This document shows positions 1 to 7,707 of a stretch of DNA of 64,000 bases, in pieces. The stretch's first letter is position 1. The number at the start of each line of letters is the position of its first letter. The notes beneath the pieces were generated by a model, which saw nothing but the letters and a program-made list of their open reading frames with translations, made no database searches and was not told where the DNA came from. The position numbers were made by a program, and so were the translations under genes. Source of the stretch: Hyphomonadaceae bacterium JAD_PAG50586_4 (GTDB lineage Bacteria; Pseudomonadota; Alphaproteobacteria; Caulobacterales; Aquidulcibacteraceae); the NCBI GenBank assembly GCA_023242925.1, contig CP096134.1, positions 3,057,501 through 3,121,500 on the forward strand, read 5' to 3'.

Positions 1-3
1 CAT
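1..3 (-). CDS. Start codon of a divergent gene cut by the left window edge
   Basis: On the minus strand the first three bases read ATG and are preceded by a strong Shine-Dalgarno sequence, AGGAGGGG, at positions 6 to 13. A protein gene therefore probably begins here and runs off the left edge, divergent from the L31 gene. Nothing of the product can be seen. Confidence 0.4.
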
Positions 4-86
4 AACCCCTCCTTGCACCCCGCCCGGCTTTCCGCTATCAGCCCCGCTTCCAATTTTCCGCGCATCGCGAACCAGGAATCCGGGCC

Positions 87-320
87 ATGAAAGCCGAAGG
101 TCACCCCAAGTACCACTTTATCACGGTCCAGATGACCGATGGCACGACGTTCAAGACCCGTTCGACCTATGGCGAAGAAGGCGCGAACCTGGCGCTCGAC
201 ATCGATCCCAAGTCGCACCCGGCCTGGACCGGCGGCAACCAAACCATGCTCGACCGCGCCGGCCGCGTCTCGCGCTTCAACGACAAGTTCGGCGGCTTCA
301 TGAAGAAAAAGGAAGGCTAA
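87..320 (+). CDS. rpmE: 50S ribosomal protein L31
   Basis: The 77-residue product is a full-length bacterial L31, a large-subunit protein near the central protuberance that contacts the small subunit. The N-terminal [12 protein letters not shown] and the later [13 protein letters not shown] stretch are typical of the alphaproteobacterial form. It contains no cysteine, so it is the zinc-free type. It is followed 27 bases downstream by a clean hairpin terminator, so it is probably transcribed alone. The neighbouring rcdA and DUF1192 genes converge on it. Confidence 0.96.
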   Translation: MKAEGHPKYHFITVQMTDGTTFKTRSTYGEEGANLALDIDPKSHPAWTGGNQTMLDRAGRVSRFNDKFGGFMKKKEG

Positions 321-346
321 GCCTTTCTCTCCGCGAACAGAATTAA

Positions 347-375
347 GGGCGTCGGTTCAACCGACGCCCTTTTTG
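347..375 (+). terminator. Rho-independent terminator of rpmE
   Basis: A perfect 9 to 11 bp stem (GGGCGTCGG with CCGACGCCC, 347-355 and 361-369) with a small TTCAA loop is followed by a T-rich tract. It lies between the converging rpmE and rcdA. The reverse strand has AATT after the stem, so it may work weakly in both directions. Confidence 0.9.
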
Positions 376-428
376 TTTGTGCTGCCCGTTTACGGGGAGT
401 TGTCGCACAGTGACTGAGGGGCTAGCGC

Positions 429-950
429 TCAGCGCCCGAAAGCCTGATGCAGCTTTGCCATCTGATCCGACACTGGATTGGCGATTTCCGCATCGCCGCC
501 TTCATACATTGTCTCATCCAAGCGCCGCACGCGTTCGAAAATCGCAGCGCCGCGTGCAATCAGGGTTCGCAACGCTTCTGGCAATTCGTCACCGCCCGCG
601 AACGGCGTCGACGGCTGCGCATCGCGCGAGATCAGGCGGTATTTTTCGCTTGCCGCTTCTGCGAGCTGGATTTCACCATCCCGCACCGCGCGCTGCACCA
701 GGAGCCAAGACGCCACCTGCATCAGCCGCGTCGTCAGCCGCATGCTCTCGCCCGCATACGCCAAGGCGGCGGCGCGCGATAAACGCTTGGACGCAGCCCG
801 GCCGGGGCCATCCAAATAGGCGGCGGTTTCCTCAACGAGGCCCATGCCTTCTTTGAAGGTGCGCTCGAAAAGTTCGGATCGGGCGAAATCGACAACCCGT
901 TGGGCGTCGATTTGTCCCTTCAAAGGGGAAGGCTGGTTCGTTTCAGTCAT
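429..950 (-). CDS. rcdA: RcdA-like regulator of CtrA degradation (DUF1465)
   Basis: The 173-residue protein matches the DUF1465 family, whose Caulobacter member RcdA is an adaptor that delivers the cell-cycle regulator CtrA and other substrates to the ClpXP protease. The family core is visible as FARSELFERTFKEGMGLVEE near residue 20 and the helix-rich segment that ends MRLTTRLMQVASWLLVQRAV around residue 80. The ATG at 950 is chosen because homology begins at MTETNQPSPLKG; the open frame runs further upstream only as arginine-rich shadow sequence. It lies 46 bases downstream of the DUF1192 gene, an arrangement that suggests a shared transcript. The assignment rests on family resemblance, not on adaptor-site residues. 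Confidence 0.88.
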   Translation of the reverse strand: MTETNQPSPLKGQIDAQRVVDFARSELFERTFKEGMGLVEETAAYLDGPGRAASKRLSRAAALAYAGESMRLTTRLMQVASWLLVQRAVRDGEIQLAEAASEKYRLISRDAQPSTPFAGGDELPEALRTLIARGAAIFERVRRLDETMYEGGDAEIANPVSDQMAKLHQAFGR

Positions 951-996
951 AGCCTTGCTGGGTTCGCAAGGCGCGGGCCGTGGGCGGCGCCATTGA

Positions 997-1203
997 TCAT
1001 GAGGGCCGTCCGCCGAACACAGAATCCGCAGCTTCGCGCTGCGCGCGCTTGGCCTTAATCGCTTGCTCGCATGCGCCGATCTCCAGCTTAAGCTTCTCGA
1101 TGCGCGTCTCAAGCTCACCGATCGAAGCGGTCTCCAGCTGGGCTTCCAGCGAGAGCGCCTTCTTGGGCGGCGGGGCGAAGGGATCGTCGTCAATCATGGC
1201 CAA
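997..1203 (-). CDS. DUF1192 small protein
   Basis: This 68-residue acidic-to-basic protein has the DUF1192 pattern: a short acidic and proline-rich head (MIDDDPFAPPPKK), the conserved SIGELETRIEKLKLEI core at about residues 27-42 and a basic coiled-coil tail. The function of the family is unknown. It sits just upstream of rcdA on the same strand, a common arrangement in this group of bacteria. An alternative ATG two codons downstream (1197) fits the family equally well. Confidence 0.85.
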   Translation of the reverse strand: MAMIDDDPFAPPPKKALSLEAQLETASIGELETRIEKLKLEIGACEQAIKAKRAQREAADSVFGGRPS

Positions 1204-1291
1204 AACCTCCTCGCCTCGTACTTACCCTATATTGAGGGGAGGTTTAAGCATTGCCCAGACACCGACAATGGCCGGCAGCGGAGTAAGCCCC

Positions 1292-2254
1292 ATGCGCAAG
1301 ATCGTCCACGGTTCGGATCAACCGCTTCACATCGCCGTTGTGGCCCGCCCCGAGCCCGGCCCGCACGAAGTGCTGATCCGCGTCGCGGCCGCCGGCGTGA
1401 ACCGCCCCGACCTGATCCAGCGCGCCGGCCTATATCCCCCGCCACCCGGCGCGCCCGAGACGCTGGGCCTTGAAGTCGCCGGCACGATCGAAGCCGTGGG
1501 CGCCAACGTCGCCAGCTGGCGCGAGGGTGACCATGTCGCAGCTCTGCTGCCCGGCGGCGGCTACGCCAGCTACGCCATCGCCCACGAAGGCTCGGTGCTG
1601 CCCGTGCCGAAGGGCCTCTCCATGACCGAGGCCGCGGCCCTGCCCGAGACCGTCTTCACCGTCTGGACCAACGTCTTCGAAGCTGCGGCGCTGAAGCCGG
1701 GCCAAACCCTGGTCGTGCATGGCGGCGCCTCAGGGATCGGCACCATTGCGATCCAAATGGCCAAAGCCTTCGGTGCGCGCGTGTTCGCCACCGCCGGCGA
1801 CGCCGAGAAAGTCGCGCTCTGCGAAAAGCTCGGCGCCGAACGCGGCATCAATTATCGCACCGAGGATTTCGAGGAGATCGTGCGCGAAGCCGGCGGCGCC
1901 GACGTCGTGCTCGACATGGTCGGCGGGCCTTATGTTCAAAAGAACATCAACATCATGAACGAGCACGGCCGCATCGTCATGATCGCGTTCTTGAAAGGCC
2001 CGACCTCAGAGCTCAATCTGATGCGCTTAATGCTAAAGCGCATCACGCTCACAGGCTCAACGCTACGCGCGCGCAGTCACGAAGAAAAAGCCCGCATCGC
2101 CACCAATGTCGCCAATTGCGTTTGGCCCTGGATCGAAGCCGGCAAAGTGAAGCCGGTGATCGACAGCACCTTCCCACTCGAACAAGCCGAGCAAGCCCAC
2201 CAACGCCTCGAAAGCGGCGCGCACGCGGGCAAGGTCGTACTGGTGGTTGAATAA
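1292..2254 (+). CDS. NAD(P)H quinone oxidoreductase, PIG3-type zinc-free MDR family
   Basis: The 320-residue product belongs to the medium-chain dehydrogenase/reductase superfamily, quinone oxidoreductase branch (PIG3/TP53I3-like), which reduces quinones with NADPH in the cytoplasm. The N-terminal catalytic fold contains the family signature AAGVNRPDLIQRAGLYPPPPG near residue 33, and the Rossmann domain carries VHGGASGIGTIAIQMAKA near residue 140. No zinc-binding cysteine cluster is present, as expected for this branch. ATG 1292 is preferred over ATG 1268 because GGAG (1280-1283) lies eight bases before it. A strong hairpin follows the stop. Confidence 0.92.
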   Translation: MRKIVHGSDQPLHIAVVARPEPGPHEVLIRVAAAGVNRPDLIQRAGLYPPPPGAPETLGLEVAGTIEAVGANVASWREGDHVAALLPGGGYASYAIAHEGSVLPVPKGLSMTEAAALPETVFTVWTNVFEAAALKPGQTLVVHGGASGIGTIAIQMAKAFGARVFATAGDAEKVALCEKLGAERGINYRTEDFEEIVREAGGADVVLDMVGGPYVQKNINIMNEHGRIVMIAFLKGPTSELNLMRLMLKRITLTGSTLRARSHEEKARIATNVANCVWPWIEAGKVKPVIDSTFPLEQAEQAHQRLESGAHAGKVVLVVE

Positions 2255-2256
2255 AC

Positions 2257-2287
2257 AAAAAGCGCGGGCCCGAAGACCCGCGCTTTT
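2257..2287. terminator. Bidirectional terminator between converging genes
   Basis: An 11 bp perfect stem (AAAAGCGCGGG, 2258-2268, with CCCGCGCTTTT, 2277-2287) has A-rich and T-rich flanks in a form that works on both strands. It serves the quinone oxidoreductase (plus) and the lipoprotein gene (minus). Confidence 0.88.
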
Positions 2288-2310
2288 CCGGTTCGCTTAG
2301 ATCAGCGCGT

Positions 2311-2877
2311 TTAGGACACCGGCGCGACCGTCGCCGCCGGCACGCGATCACGCAGACGGCGCAAGAATTCCGAAATGTTCTCGCGCGCCGCCGCTTCATT
2401 GGCGATACGCAAGCGCTCCACGCCAACGAACGCATCGCTCATGCGGCCCGTACCGGACGCCGACACAACCTCATCGAAGATCGGTTCGCCGCCGCCGATC
2501 GGGACCAGCGAATAACGCACCGTCATTGTCACCGTCATGTCGAGCCCCGCCATCGGCCGACGCAAATCCTGCAGGCTCGCCACCACTTCGTAGCGCGCCA
2601 GCGCTGGGCTATCGGCCAACAGCCCCGCGTTGCGCAGCGATTGTTCAAGACCAGCACGGAATTGTTCGTCGGAAATGTTCGACATCCAGAGCGGGTTCGT
2701 GTCCGAGCCGCCCTGGACGTTCCGCACCGCCAGCGCCTCGTGCAATTGATGCGACGCATCAAAGCTCGCCGCAGGCTGCACCGACGCCGCGATATTCTCC
2801 GGACGCGCGCCACCGGCGCACGCCGCCACACTCAGCGCGCAGGCCACGAGGGCCGCACGAGCCAATGTTTTGAGCAT
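2311..2877 (-). CDS. Predicted outer-membrane lipoprotein of unknown function
   Basis: The 188-residue protein begins with a lipoprotein signal: MLKTLARAAL, a hydrophobic stretch, and a lipobox SVAAC with Cys20 as the probable lipidation site. The mature part contains a region EQFRAGLEQSLRNAGLL and a beta-rich middle with VTMTVRYSLV, which recalls small lipoproteins of the LPS-assembly or YajG type, but no specific family is certain. It is followed by a second lipoprotein gene upstream on the same strand, separated by 17 bases, so the two are probably co-transcribed. Confidence 0.8.
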   Translation of the reverse strand: MLKTLARAALVACALSVAACAGGARPENIAASVQPAASFDASHQLHEALAVRNVQGGSDTNPLWMSNISDEQFRAGLEQSLRNAGLLADSPALARYEVVASLQDLRRPMAGLDMTVTMTVRYSLVPIGGGEPIFDEVVSASGTGRMSDAFVGVERLRIANEAAARENISEFLRRLRDRVPAATVAPVS

Positions 2878-2894
2878 ATGTTTCCTCCCCTGGA

Positions 2895-3416
2895 TTATGG
2901 CGTGGTCGGCGCAGCAGCCGGCGCCGGCTCGGCAGCAGCGGCTTCAACCGGCGCCACCGTCAACGTCGCTGTTGCAGCTTCACCTTCGCCCGGCGCAGCC
3001 GCGACCACCTCAGCAGCCGGCGCGGCAGGCGCTTCCACTGGCACAGGGATCAGCGTTACTTGTAGCGGGTTCGGCGACAGATCGTTGAGCGCACCGCTGG
3101 TCGCGTCCACGCCCACGCCGATGATGCCGCCGACGAGCACGTTGCCGGCCATGCCGGCAGCGCCGCCGCTCGACATATTGCTCGTCACCGTTTCGCGCGC
3201 CGGCAGATAGCCGTTGAGCGTGAGGTCGACGGTGAAGCCGTCTTTGCGCGGCATGCGGAAGGTGCACGGCGTCGCCGGGCACTCGAAACCATTGCTGGTC
3301 GCGACCGTCGCGCCTGACGGCGTCGATTCAACCGTGAAATCTTGATTGGTGCCGCGTGTGATCGTGGCGCAGCCGCCCAGAGCGACGGCAAGCGCCGCTA
3401 GTACAACATATTTCAT
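2895..3416 (-). CDS. Lipoprotein with PEGA-like domain and Ala/Pro-rich tail
   Basis: The 173-residue product has a clear lipoprotein signal peptide (MKYVVLAALAVALGGC, Cys16). The segment FTVESTPSGATVATSNG, followed by a cysteine pair in FECPATPC, resembles surface-exposed PEGA-type beta domains. A glycine-rich hydrophobic stretch (GGAAGMAGNVLVGGIIGVGV) could sit in a membrane, and the last 45 residues are alanine, proline and glutamate rich. ATG 3416 is chosen because GGGGGAG lies six bases upstream; the open frame extends to a TTG at 3431. It is the first gene of a two-gene lipoprotein unit. The role is unknown. Confidence 0.8.
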   Translation of the reverse strand: MKYVVLAALAVALGGCATITRGTNQDFTVESTPSGATVATSNGFECPATPCTFRMPRKDGFTVDLTLNGYLPARETVTSNMSSGGAAGMAGNVLVGGIIGVGVDATSGALNDLSPNPLQVTLIPVPVEAPAAPAAEVVAAAPGEGEAATATLTVAPVEAAAAEPAPAAAPTTP

Positions 3417-3548
3417 TGAATGCTCCCCCAAAGAACGAGGGAACTATTGCGGCACTTTAAGTTTAGGCAAGCAAGAAATTCGCGCTCAACGTGAATTTTT
3501 TCTTCGTGCGCGGATCGTCTTCGGCTAGCGAAATCGGTCGCCCAAAAA

Positions 3549-3728
3549 TTACGGCTTTGCCTTCTGCGACGTCACGTCCTCGTTGTGCGTGCGCTCGGCG
3601 CCGCCGAAAACATCTTCCTCTTCAACAGGCCGCTTACCGCCACTCCGTTGCGGCGGCGGCGCGCCGTCGCCGGGCTTCAAGCCTGACTTCGCGCCCTTAG
3701 ATGATTGCGGTTGGTGTGGTGCGGCCAT
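3549..3728 (-). CDS. Small hydrophilic protein of unknown function
   Basis: A 59-residue, highly charged, proline and glycine rich protein without membrane segments or signal peptide; it looks intrinsically disordered. ATG 3728 has GGAGA about seven bases upstream; an alternative ATG two codons earlier (3734) lies too close to that site. It starts 37 bases after the stop of the deacylase-like gene, so it may be the last gene of that unit. No family recognised. Confidence 0.55.
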   Translation of the reverse strand: MAAPHQPQSSKGAKSGLKPGDGAPPPQRSGGKRPVEEEDVFGGAERTHNEDVTSQKAKP

Positions 3729-3765
3729 GAACATTTCTCCAAAGAGAAATGCGGCGCGGCGCCGC

Positions 3766-5448
3766 TCAGTTCCGTTCCGTCCAGCCGGGCCCGCGAACGA
3801 CACGCCCGGGCATCGCGCCCGTATGCTCGCCATCGCGCAGCACTTGCTCGCCATTGACGAATACATCGCGCACGCCCGTCGCATACGCATGCGGCGCCGC
3901 GAACGTCGCGTGATCGGCGATTGTTGCCGGATCGAACACCACCACGTCGGCGTAATAGCCCTCGCGCAACGAGCCACGCTCAGAAATCGCGATCGATTGC
4001 GCCGGCATGCTGGTGAGCCGCTGGATCGCCTGCTCCAAAGGCATCACGCGCCGCTCGCGCACGTAATAGCCCAGAAAGCGCGCGAACGAACCATAGGCGC
4101 GCGGATGAGGATTGAATTGCGTGAACGGCTCTTCCGGCGTGTACGAGCCTTCATCCGAACCAATCATGGTGTGATGCCAACGCAAATTGCGCTCGATATT
4201 TTCCTCGCTCATCAGCACATATGCCGTATCGACGCGATGATCGTCCTCGATCACAAGATCGATGATCGTATCTTCCGGGCTCGCGCCGCGCGCCGCTGCA
4301 ACCTGCGCCAGAGTTTGGCCCGTATGGATGCGTAACGCGGGGTTCTTGAACCCAATCAAGATCACGTTCTCCGCGCTGCCAGCGAGCTGATATAAGCTCT
4401 CCCAGTCCGTCGTCGGCGCACGCATCTCCGCCAGCACGCGCGCACGGATTTGCGGATCGCGCAGCCGCGCCACCCATGCATCATGCCCGCCCTCCTGCAC
4501 CCAAGGCGGCATCGCCGCGTCGAGCCCGGTCGCCCCCGCCACGTATGGATAGACATTGGCCGTAATATCGAGCCCCTCAGCGCGCGCTGCATCGAGCCGC
4601 GCCAGCCCTGCTTCCGACAAATCCCAATTGCGTTCGCCAGCCGGCTTCAAATGATAAATCTGCGCCCGCGCACCCGTGGTGCGCGCGATCGTCACCAATT
4701 CATCGATCGCTTGCAGATATTGATCGCCCTCCGAGCGCATGTGCGAAATGTAGCCGCCATTGAACTCACGCGCCGCCGCCACCAGCGCGATCAGCTCGTC
4801 GGTCTCCGCATAAAACGCCGGCGCATAGATCAGCGATGAGCCAACACCCAACGCGCCTTCGCGCATCGCTTGGCGCACCAATTCCTGCATGCGCGCCAAT
4901 TCTTCCGGCGTGGGCGGGCGATCCGCTTCGCCCAACTCATGAATGCGCACCGTCGTGGCGCCAACAAAGCTCGCGACGTTCGTGGAGATGCCCCGCCGCT
5001 CCAGCGTGTCGAGATATTCGCCGAGCGTCGTCCAGGTCGGGTCGAAATGGAAAAACGCTTGCTGGTCGATCATGTCGCGCCGCATCGCATCGTTGATGGG
5101 CCCCATCGACCAACCCTCGCCCATCACCTCCAGCGTCACACCTTGGCGAATGTCGCTTTGCGAGCGCCCGTCCTGCAGCAACGTCTCCGTCGCCCAGCTC
5201 AGCATATTGATAAAGCCCGGCGCCACGGCCATGCCGCTCGCATCCACGCGCATCTCAGCGCTAGCGCCCGAGAGATCGCCCACCGCCGCGATCCGATCAT
5301 CCTCGATCGCCACATCGCCCACAAAGGGCGCCGCGCCGGACCCGTCATAGATCGTGCCGCCCACGATAATGACATCGTAGCGCGGGCCAGACGCCGTCGC
5401 GCACCCCGCCAACACCAACGCCGCCAGCGCCGCAAAAACCGTCCGCAT
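3766..5448 (-). CDS. D-aminoacylase-like amidohydrolase, lipoprotein, without the N-terminal HxH
   Basis: The 560-residue protein has a lipoprotein signal (lipobox LAGC, Cys16) and an amidohydrolase-superfamily fold most like N-acyl-D-amino-acid deacylase. The beta-sandwich start DVIIVGGTIYDGSG, ISHMRSEGD, IYHLKPAGE, MIGSDEG and the C-terminal GSLREGYYADVVVFDP are all family landmarks. The usual metal-binding HxH after PGFI is replaced by PGFINMLSWATE, and the cysteine ligand of classical D-aminoacylases (GNCG) is replaced by GEGW. The later histidines and the aspartate remain. ATG 5448 is chosen because GAGGG precedes it; ATG 5475 is possible. It follows the PLL-lectin gene in the same direction. 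Substrate uncertain. Confidence 0.85.
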   Translation of the reverse strand: MRTVFAALAALVLAGCATASGPRYDVIIVGGTIYDGSGAAPFVGDVAIEDDRIAAVGDLSGASAEMRVDASGMAVAPGFINMLSWATETLLQDGRSQSDIRQGVTLEVMGEGWSMGPINDAMRRDMIDQQAFFHFDPTWTTLGEYLDTLERRGISTNVASFVGATTVRIHELGEADRPPTPEELARMQELVRQAMREGALGVGSSLIYAPAFYAETDELIALVAAAREFNGGYISHMRSEGDQYLQAIDELVTIARTTGARAQIYHLKPAGERNWDLSEAGLARLDAARAEGLDITANVYPYVAGATGLDAAMPPWVQEGGHDAWVARLRDPQIRARVLAEMRAPTTDWESLYQLAGSAENVILIGFKNPALRIHTGQTLAQVAAARGASPEDTIIDLVIEDDHRVDTAYVLMSEENIERNLRWHHTMIGSDEGSYTPEEPFTQFNPHPRAYGSFARFLGYYVRERRVMPLEQAIQRLTSMPAQSIAISERGSLREGYYADVVVFDPATIADHATFAAPHAYATGVRDVFVNGEQVLRDGEHTGAMPGRVVRGPGWTERN

Positions 5449-5528
5449 GCTCGCCCTCAAAGCTCTCACTGGCATTCAATACCACGCACAGCGCGGCATG
5501 CACGCCCGATGAGAGCCCAGAGCCCGCG

Positions 5529-6692
5529 CTAAACGCGTCCGCCCAAGCTGCGCCACGCGGTGCGGCCGGTAGGATAGGAGGCGATGTGCCAGAGCGCGCG
5601 GTCAGTTCCACGCACGAAGCAATCGATGCGCGCGTGACCCTCGCCGATCATATGCAAACGATCGCGGTGCGCGGTGCATGTAGGCGCACTCGACAACACG
5701 CCCTCCCAGCTTTCCCATCCGCTCCATTGGAACGCCTCGCCAACCCGCGTCGAAGGCGTCGCCGCGATATGATACATCGCGTTGTCCGTGCCGCGCACAA
5801 AGCAATCGATGCGCAGGACGGCATACGAAACGCACGCGGGCTCGCTGGTCAGCACGCCGCCGAGCGAATGCCAACCTTGGCCGCCGCGTGGATCGATCGT
5901 CTGCCAATACATCGCATTGTCGGCGCCGCGCACAAAGCAGCGCACGGTGAAAGCGTCGTTCGCTACGCAGCTCGGCCGTGACGTGATCACGCCGCCAAGG
6001 TTCGTCCAGCTGGGTGGCGTCGTCCCCACCGGCCCGCGCGGTGCGCGCACCATCCAGAGCGCATTGTCCGGCCCCTTTACGAAGCACCAGATTGGCGTCT
6101 CACGAACGCCCGTCAGCGGCCCCTCGAACGAGCCGTCATCCACCACAACGCAACGCGGACTTTCCCCGGCCGGCAAAAACAAGCCTGGCAAACGCTCCCA
6201 TGGGCGCCAACGCCCCTCCACGAAGGTGCGCCGGACCAGCACGCGCTCACGATCGACAGCGAAGCAATCGATGCGCTCGGCCTCGAATGTCACGCAACTT
6301 GGATCGCCCCGATTGAGCGTCCCGCCGACATTGCCCCAGCCTTCGGTAACCGGCGTGCCCGGCCCCCATAGCGGCCCGCCGGCCCACGTGCGCTGCCACA
6401 AGCCGCCATTGTCGCCGCGCACAAAACAATCAATCCGATTGACCGCCCACGCGGTGCACGAAGTGGCGCTGCGCAGCGTACCGCCCAGCAATTCCCAGCC
6501 GCCCCAATCGGCGCCATTGCGCCAGCGATGGTGCATCCGCCCGTCCGCGCCTTGCGCAAAACAATCGACGCGATCCGGGCCCCAGGTGGTGCACGCCGTC
6601 GCAGGCCGCGCCGCAGGTTCGGTCTGAGCCATTGCGGGAGCATACCCCGCCGCACAGACAAGACTTACCAAGGCAAACAAAAGGGCGCGCAT
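5529..6692 (-). CDS. Secreted PLL-type lectin beta-propeller protein (DUF346 repeats)
   Basis: The 387-residue protein has a signal peptide (MRALLFALVSLVCAAGYAPAMA) and then about seven repeats of roughly 50 residues. Each repeat contains a W-rich strand, an LGG(x)L(x)S turn, a cysteine, and a segment of the form RIDCFVRGxDNAxY. This is the pattern of PLL/DUF346 seven-bladed propellers, of which several are fucose-binding lectins. The paired cysteines per blade could form disulfides, consistent with export to the periplasm or surface. ATG 6692 has an ideal GGAGG six bases upstream. The deacylase-like lipoprotein follows 80 bases downstream, so a shared transcript is likely. Sugar specificity is not visible. 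Confidence 0.82.
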   Translation of the reverse strand: MRALLFALVSLVCAAGYAPAMAQTEPAARPATACTTWGPDRVDCFAQGADGRMHHRWRNGADWGGWELLGGTLRSATSCTAWAVNRIDCFVRGDNGGLWQRTWAGGPLWGPGTPVTEGWGNVGGTLNRGDPSCVTFEAERIDCFAVDRERVLVRRTFVEGRWRPWERLPGLFLPAGESPRCVVVDDGSFEGPLTGVRETPIWCFVKGPDNALWMVRAPRGPVGTTPPSWTNLGGVITSRPSCVANDAFTVRCFVRGADNAMYWQTIDPRGGQGWHSLGGVLTSEPACVSYAVLRIDCFVRGTDNAMYHIAATPSTRVGEAFQWSGWESWEGVLSSAPTCTAHRDRLHMIGEGHARIDCFVRGTDRALWHIASYPTGRTAWRSLGGRV

Positions 6693-6875
6693 ACGCACCT
6701 CCATCGCAAGCAGATCCCTCGCCCGCGACCATGCCCCATTCAGCGCCCACCGCGTACCGCTTTTCGTGCAATCTCCCCGCTTCTTTCGCCTTCCCTTCGC
6801 GTTTCCCTGGCGCTATATCGCCCCCAACTGACTTCGTCCGCGCCCGGATGCGTCAGCCCGTTGCACCAGATGGCT

Positions 6876-6904
6876 AGCGCCTGGCGACGACGCCGGGCGC
6901 TTTT
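6876..6904 (+). terminator. Terminator-like hairpin in the trcR leader
   Basis: An 11 bp stem with one G-T pair (6876-6886 with 6891-6901), an ACGA loop and a TTTT run at 6901-6904 lie only about 20 bases before the trcR start codon. It has the form of an intrinsic terminator, in the same direction as trcR, so it may be an attenuator or may end upstream transcription with a separate promoter for trcR. Confidence 0.65.
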
Positions 6905-6924
6905 GCATATCTGGAGCCCCGCTC

Positions 6925-7554
6925 ATGACCTCGAACGTCTTGATGCCGAAAGCCACCGCCGTGTGGCTGATCGAAAACACCTCGCTCGCCTTCAAGCAGA
7001 TCGCCGAATTTACCGGCCTGCACCCGCTCGAAGTGCAGGGCATCGCCAACGAAGACGTCGCCAAGGGCATTCGCGGCGTCGATCCCATCGCCGGGGGCTT
7101 CCTCTCGCGTGAAGAGATCGCCAAGGGCGAGAAGGACGAAACCTACGTGCTGAAACCGCTTGAGCAAAAGCGCATCGACCTGCCGGTCGTGAAGAAGCGC
7201 GGCGCCCGCTACACGCCGATCGCACGCCGTCAGGATCGCCCGGACGCGATCGCCTGGTTCATCAAGAACCACCCGGAAGTCGCGGATTCCAAAGTCGTGA
7301 AGCTGATCGGCACCACCAAGGCTACGATCGAGCAAGTGCGCAACCGCACGCACTGGAACAGCTCGCAAATCAAGCCGGTCGATCCGGTGACGATCGGCCT
7401 TTGCAGCCAGATCGAACTCGACGCCGTCGTCTCTGAATCCGCCGCCGCCAAAGCCCGCGCCGACGCGCGCAACGCCAAAGCCGAGTCCAAGACGCTGAAA
7501 GCCGCCCAAGAAACCGTGCCGTCGGAAATCTACGAGCAAAGCGAAGAGAACTAG
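6925..7554 (+). CDS. trcR: TrcR-like cell-cycle transcriptional regulator (DUF1013)
   Basis: The 209-residue product matches the DUF1013 family, including the conserved N-terminus MPKATAVWLIENTSLAFKQI, the TGLHPLEVQGIAN helix-turn-helix-like region, and the central RPDAIAWFIKNHPE segment with TKATIEQVRNRTHWN. The family includes TrcR, a transcription factor linked to CtrA/CcrM-controlled genes in alphaproteobacteria. CTGGAG lies about eight bases before the ATG. The C-terminal third is charged and probably flexible. A terminator-like hairpin directly precedes the ribosome binding site, and a GC-rich hairpin follows the stop. Confidence 0.9.
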   Translation: MTSNVLMPKATAVWLIENTSLAFKQIAEFTGLHPLEVQGIANEDVAKGIRGVDPIAGGFLSREEIAKGEKDETYVLKPLEQKRIDLPVVKKRGARYTPIARRQDRPDAIAWFIKNHPEVADSKVVKLIGTTKATIEQVRNRTHWNSSQIKPVDPVTIGLCSQIELDAVVSESAAAKARADARNAKAESKTLKAAQETVPSEIYEQSEEN

Positions 7555-7583
7555 AACGATCGCTACACTTTACTGCGATCTGT

Positions 7584-7610
7584 GACGCCCGCGCCGCAAG
7601 CGCGGGCGTC
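7584..7610 (+). terminator. GC-rich hairpin after trcR
   Basis: A perfect 11 bp stem (GACGCCCGCGC, 7584-7594, with GCGCGGGCGTC, 7600-7610) and a five-base loop lie 30 bases after the trcR stop. The following sequence has few T residues, so termination would be weak or factor-assisted. Confidence 0.6.
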
Positions 7611-7637
7611 TGTGCATCCTGCGACACGCAGGCGTAT

Positions 7638-7652
7638 TGCGAATAAATCGCA
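7638..7652. promoter_or_regulatory. Fur-box-like inverted repeat before the FecA-like gene
   Basis: TGCGAATAAATCGCA is a 15-base inverted repeat (TGCGA arms, AT-rich centre) about 55 bases before the receptor start. It resembles the alphaproteobacterial Fur-type palindrome with TGC and GCA ends. Iron control of a FecA-like receptor would be expected, but binding is inferred. Confidence 0.45.
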
Positions 7653-7707
7653 GTGTCATTAGCATCTAGACAATGGCGGCGGACAAACACGCCGCGGGGG
7701 TGCTTGC

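Noticed and set aside
429..1193. An N-terminal extension of rcdA to position 1193
   Set aside because: The upstream 81 codons are arginine-rich and overlap the DUF1192 gene; homology starts at ATG 950.
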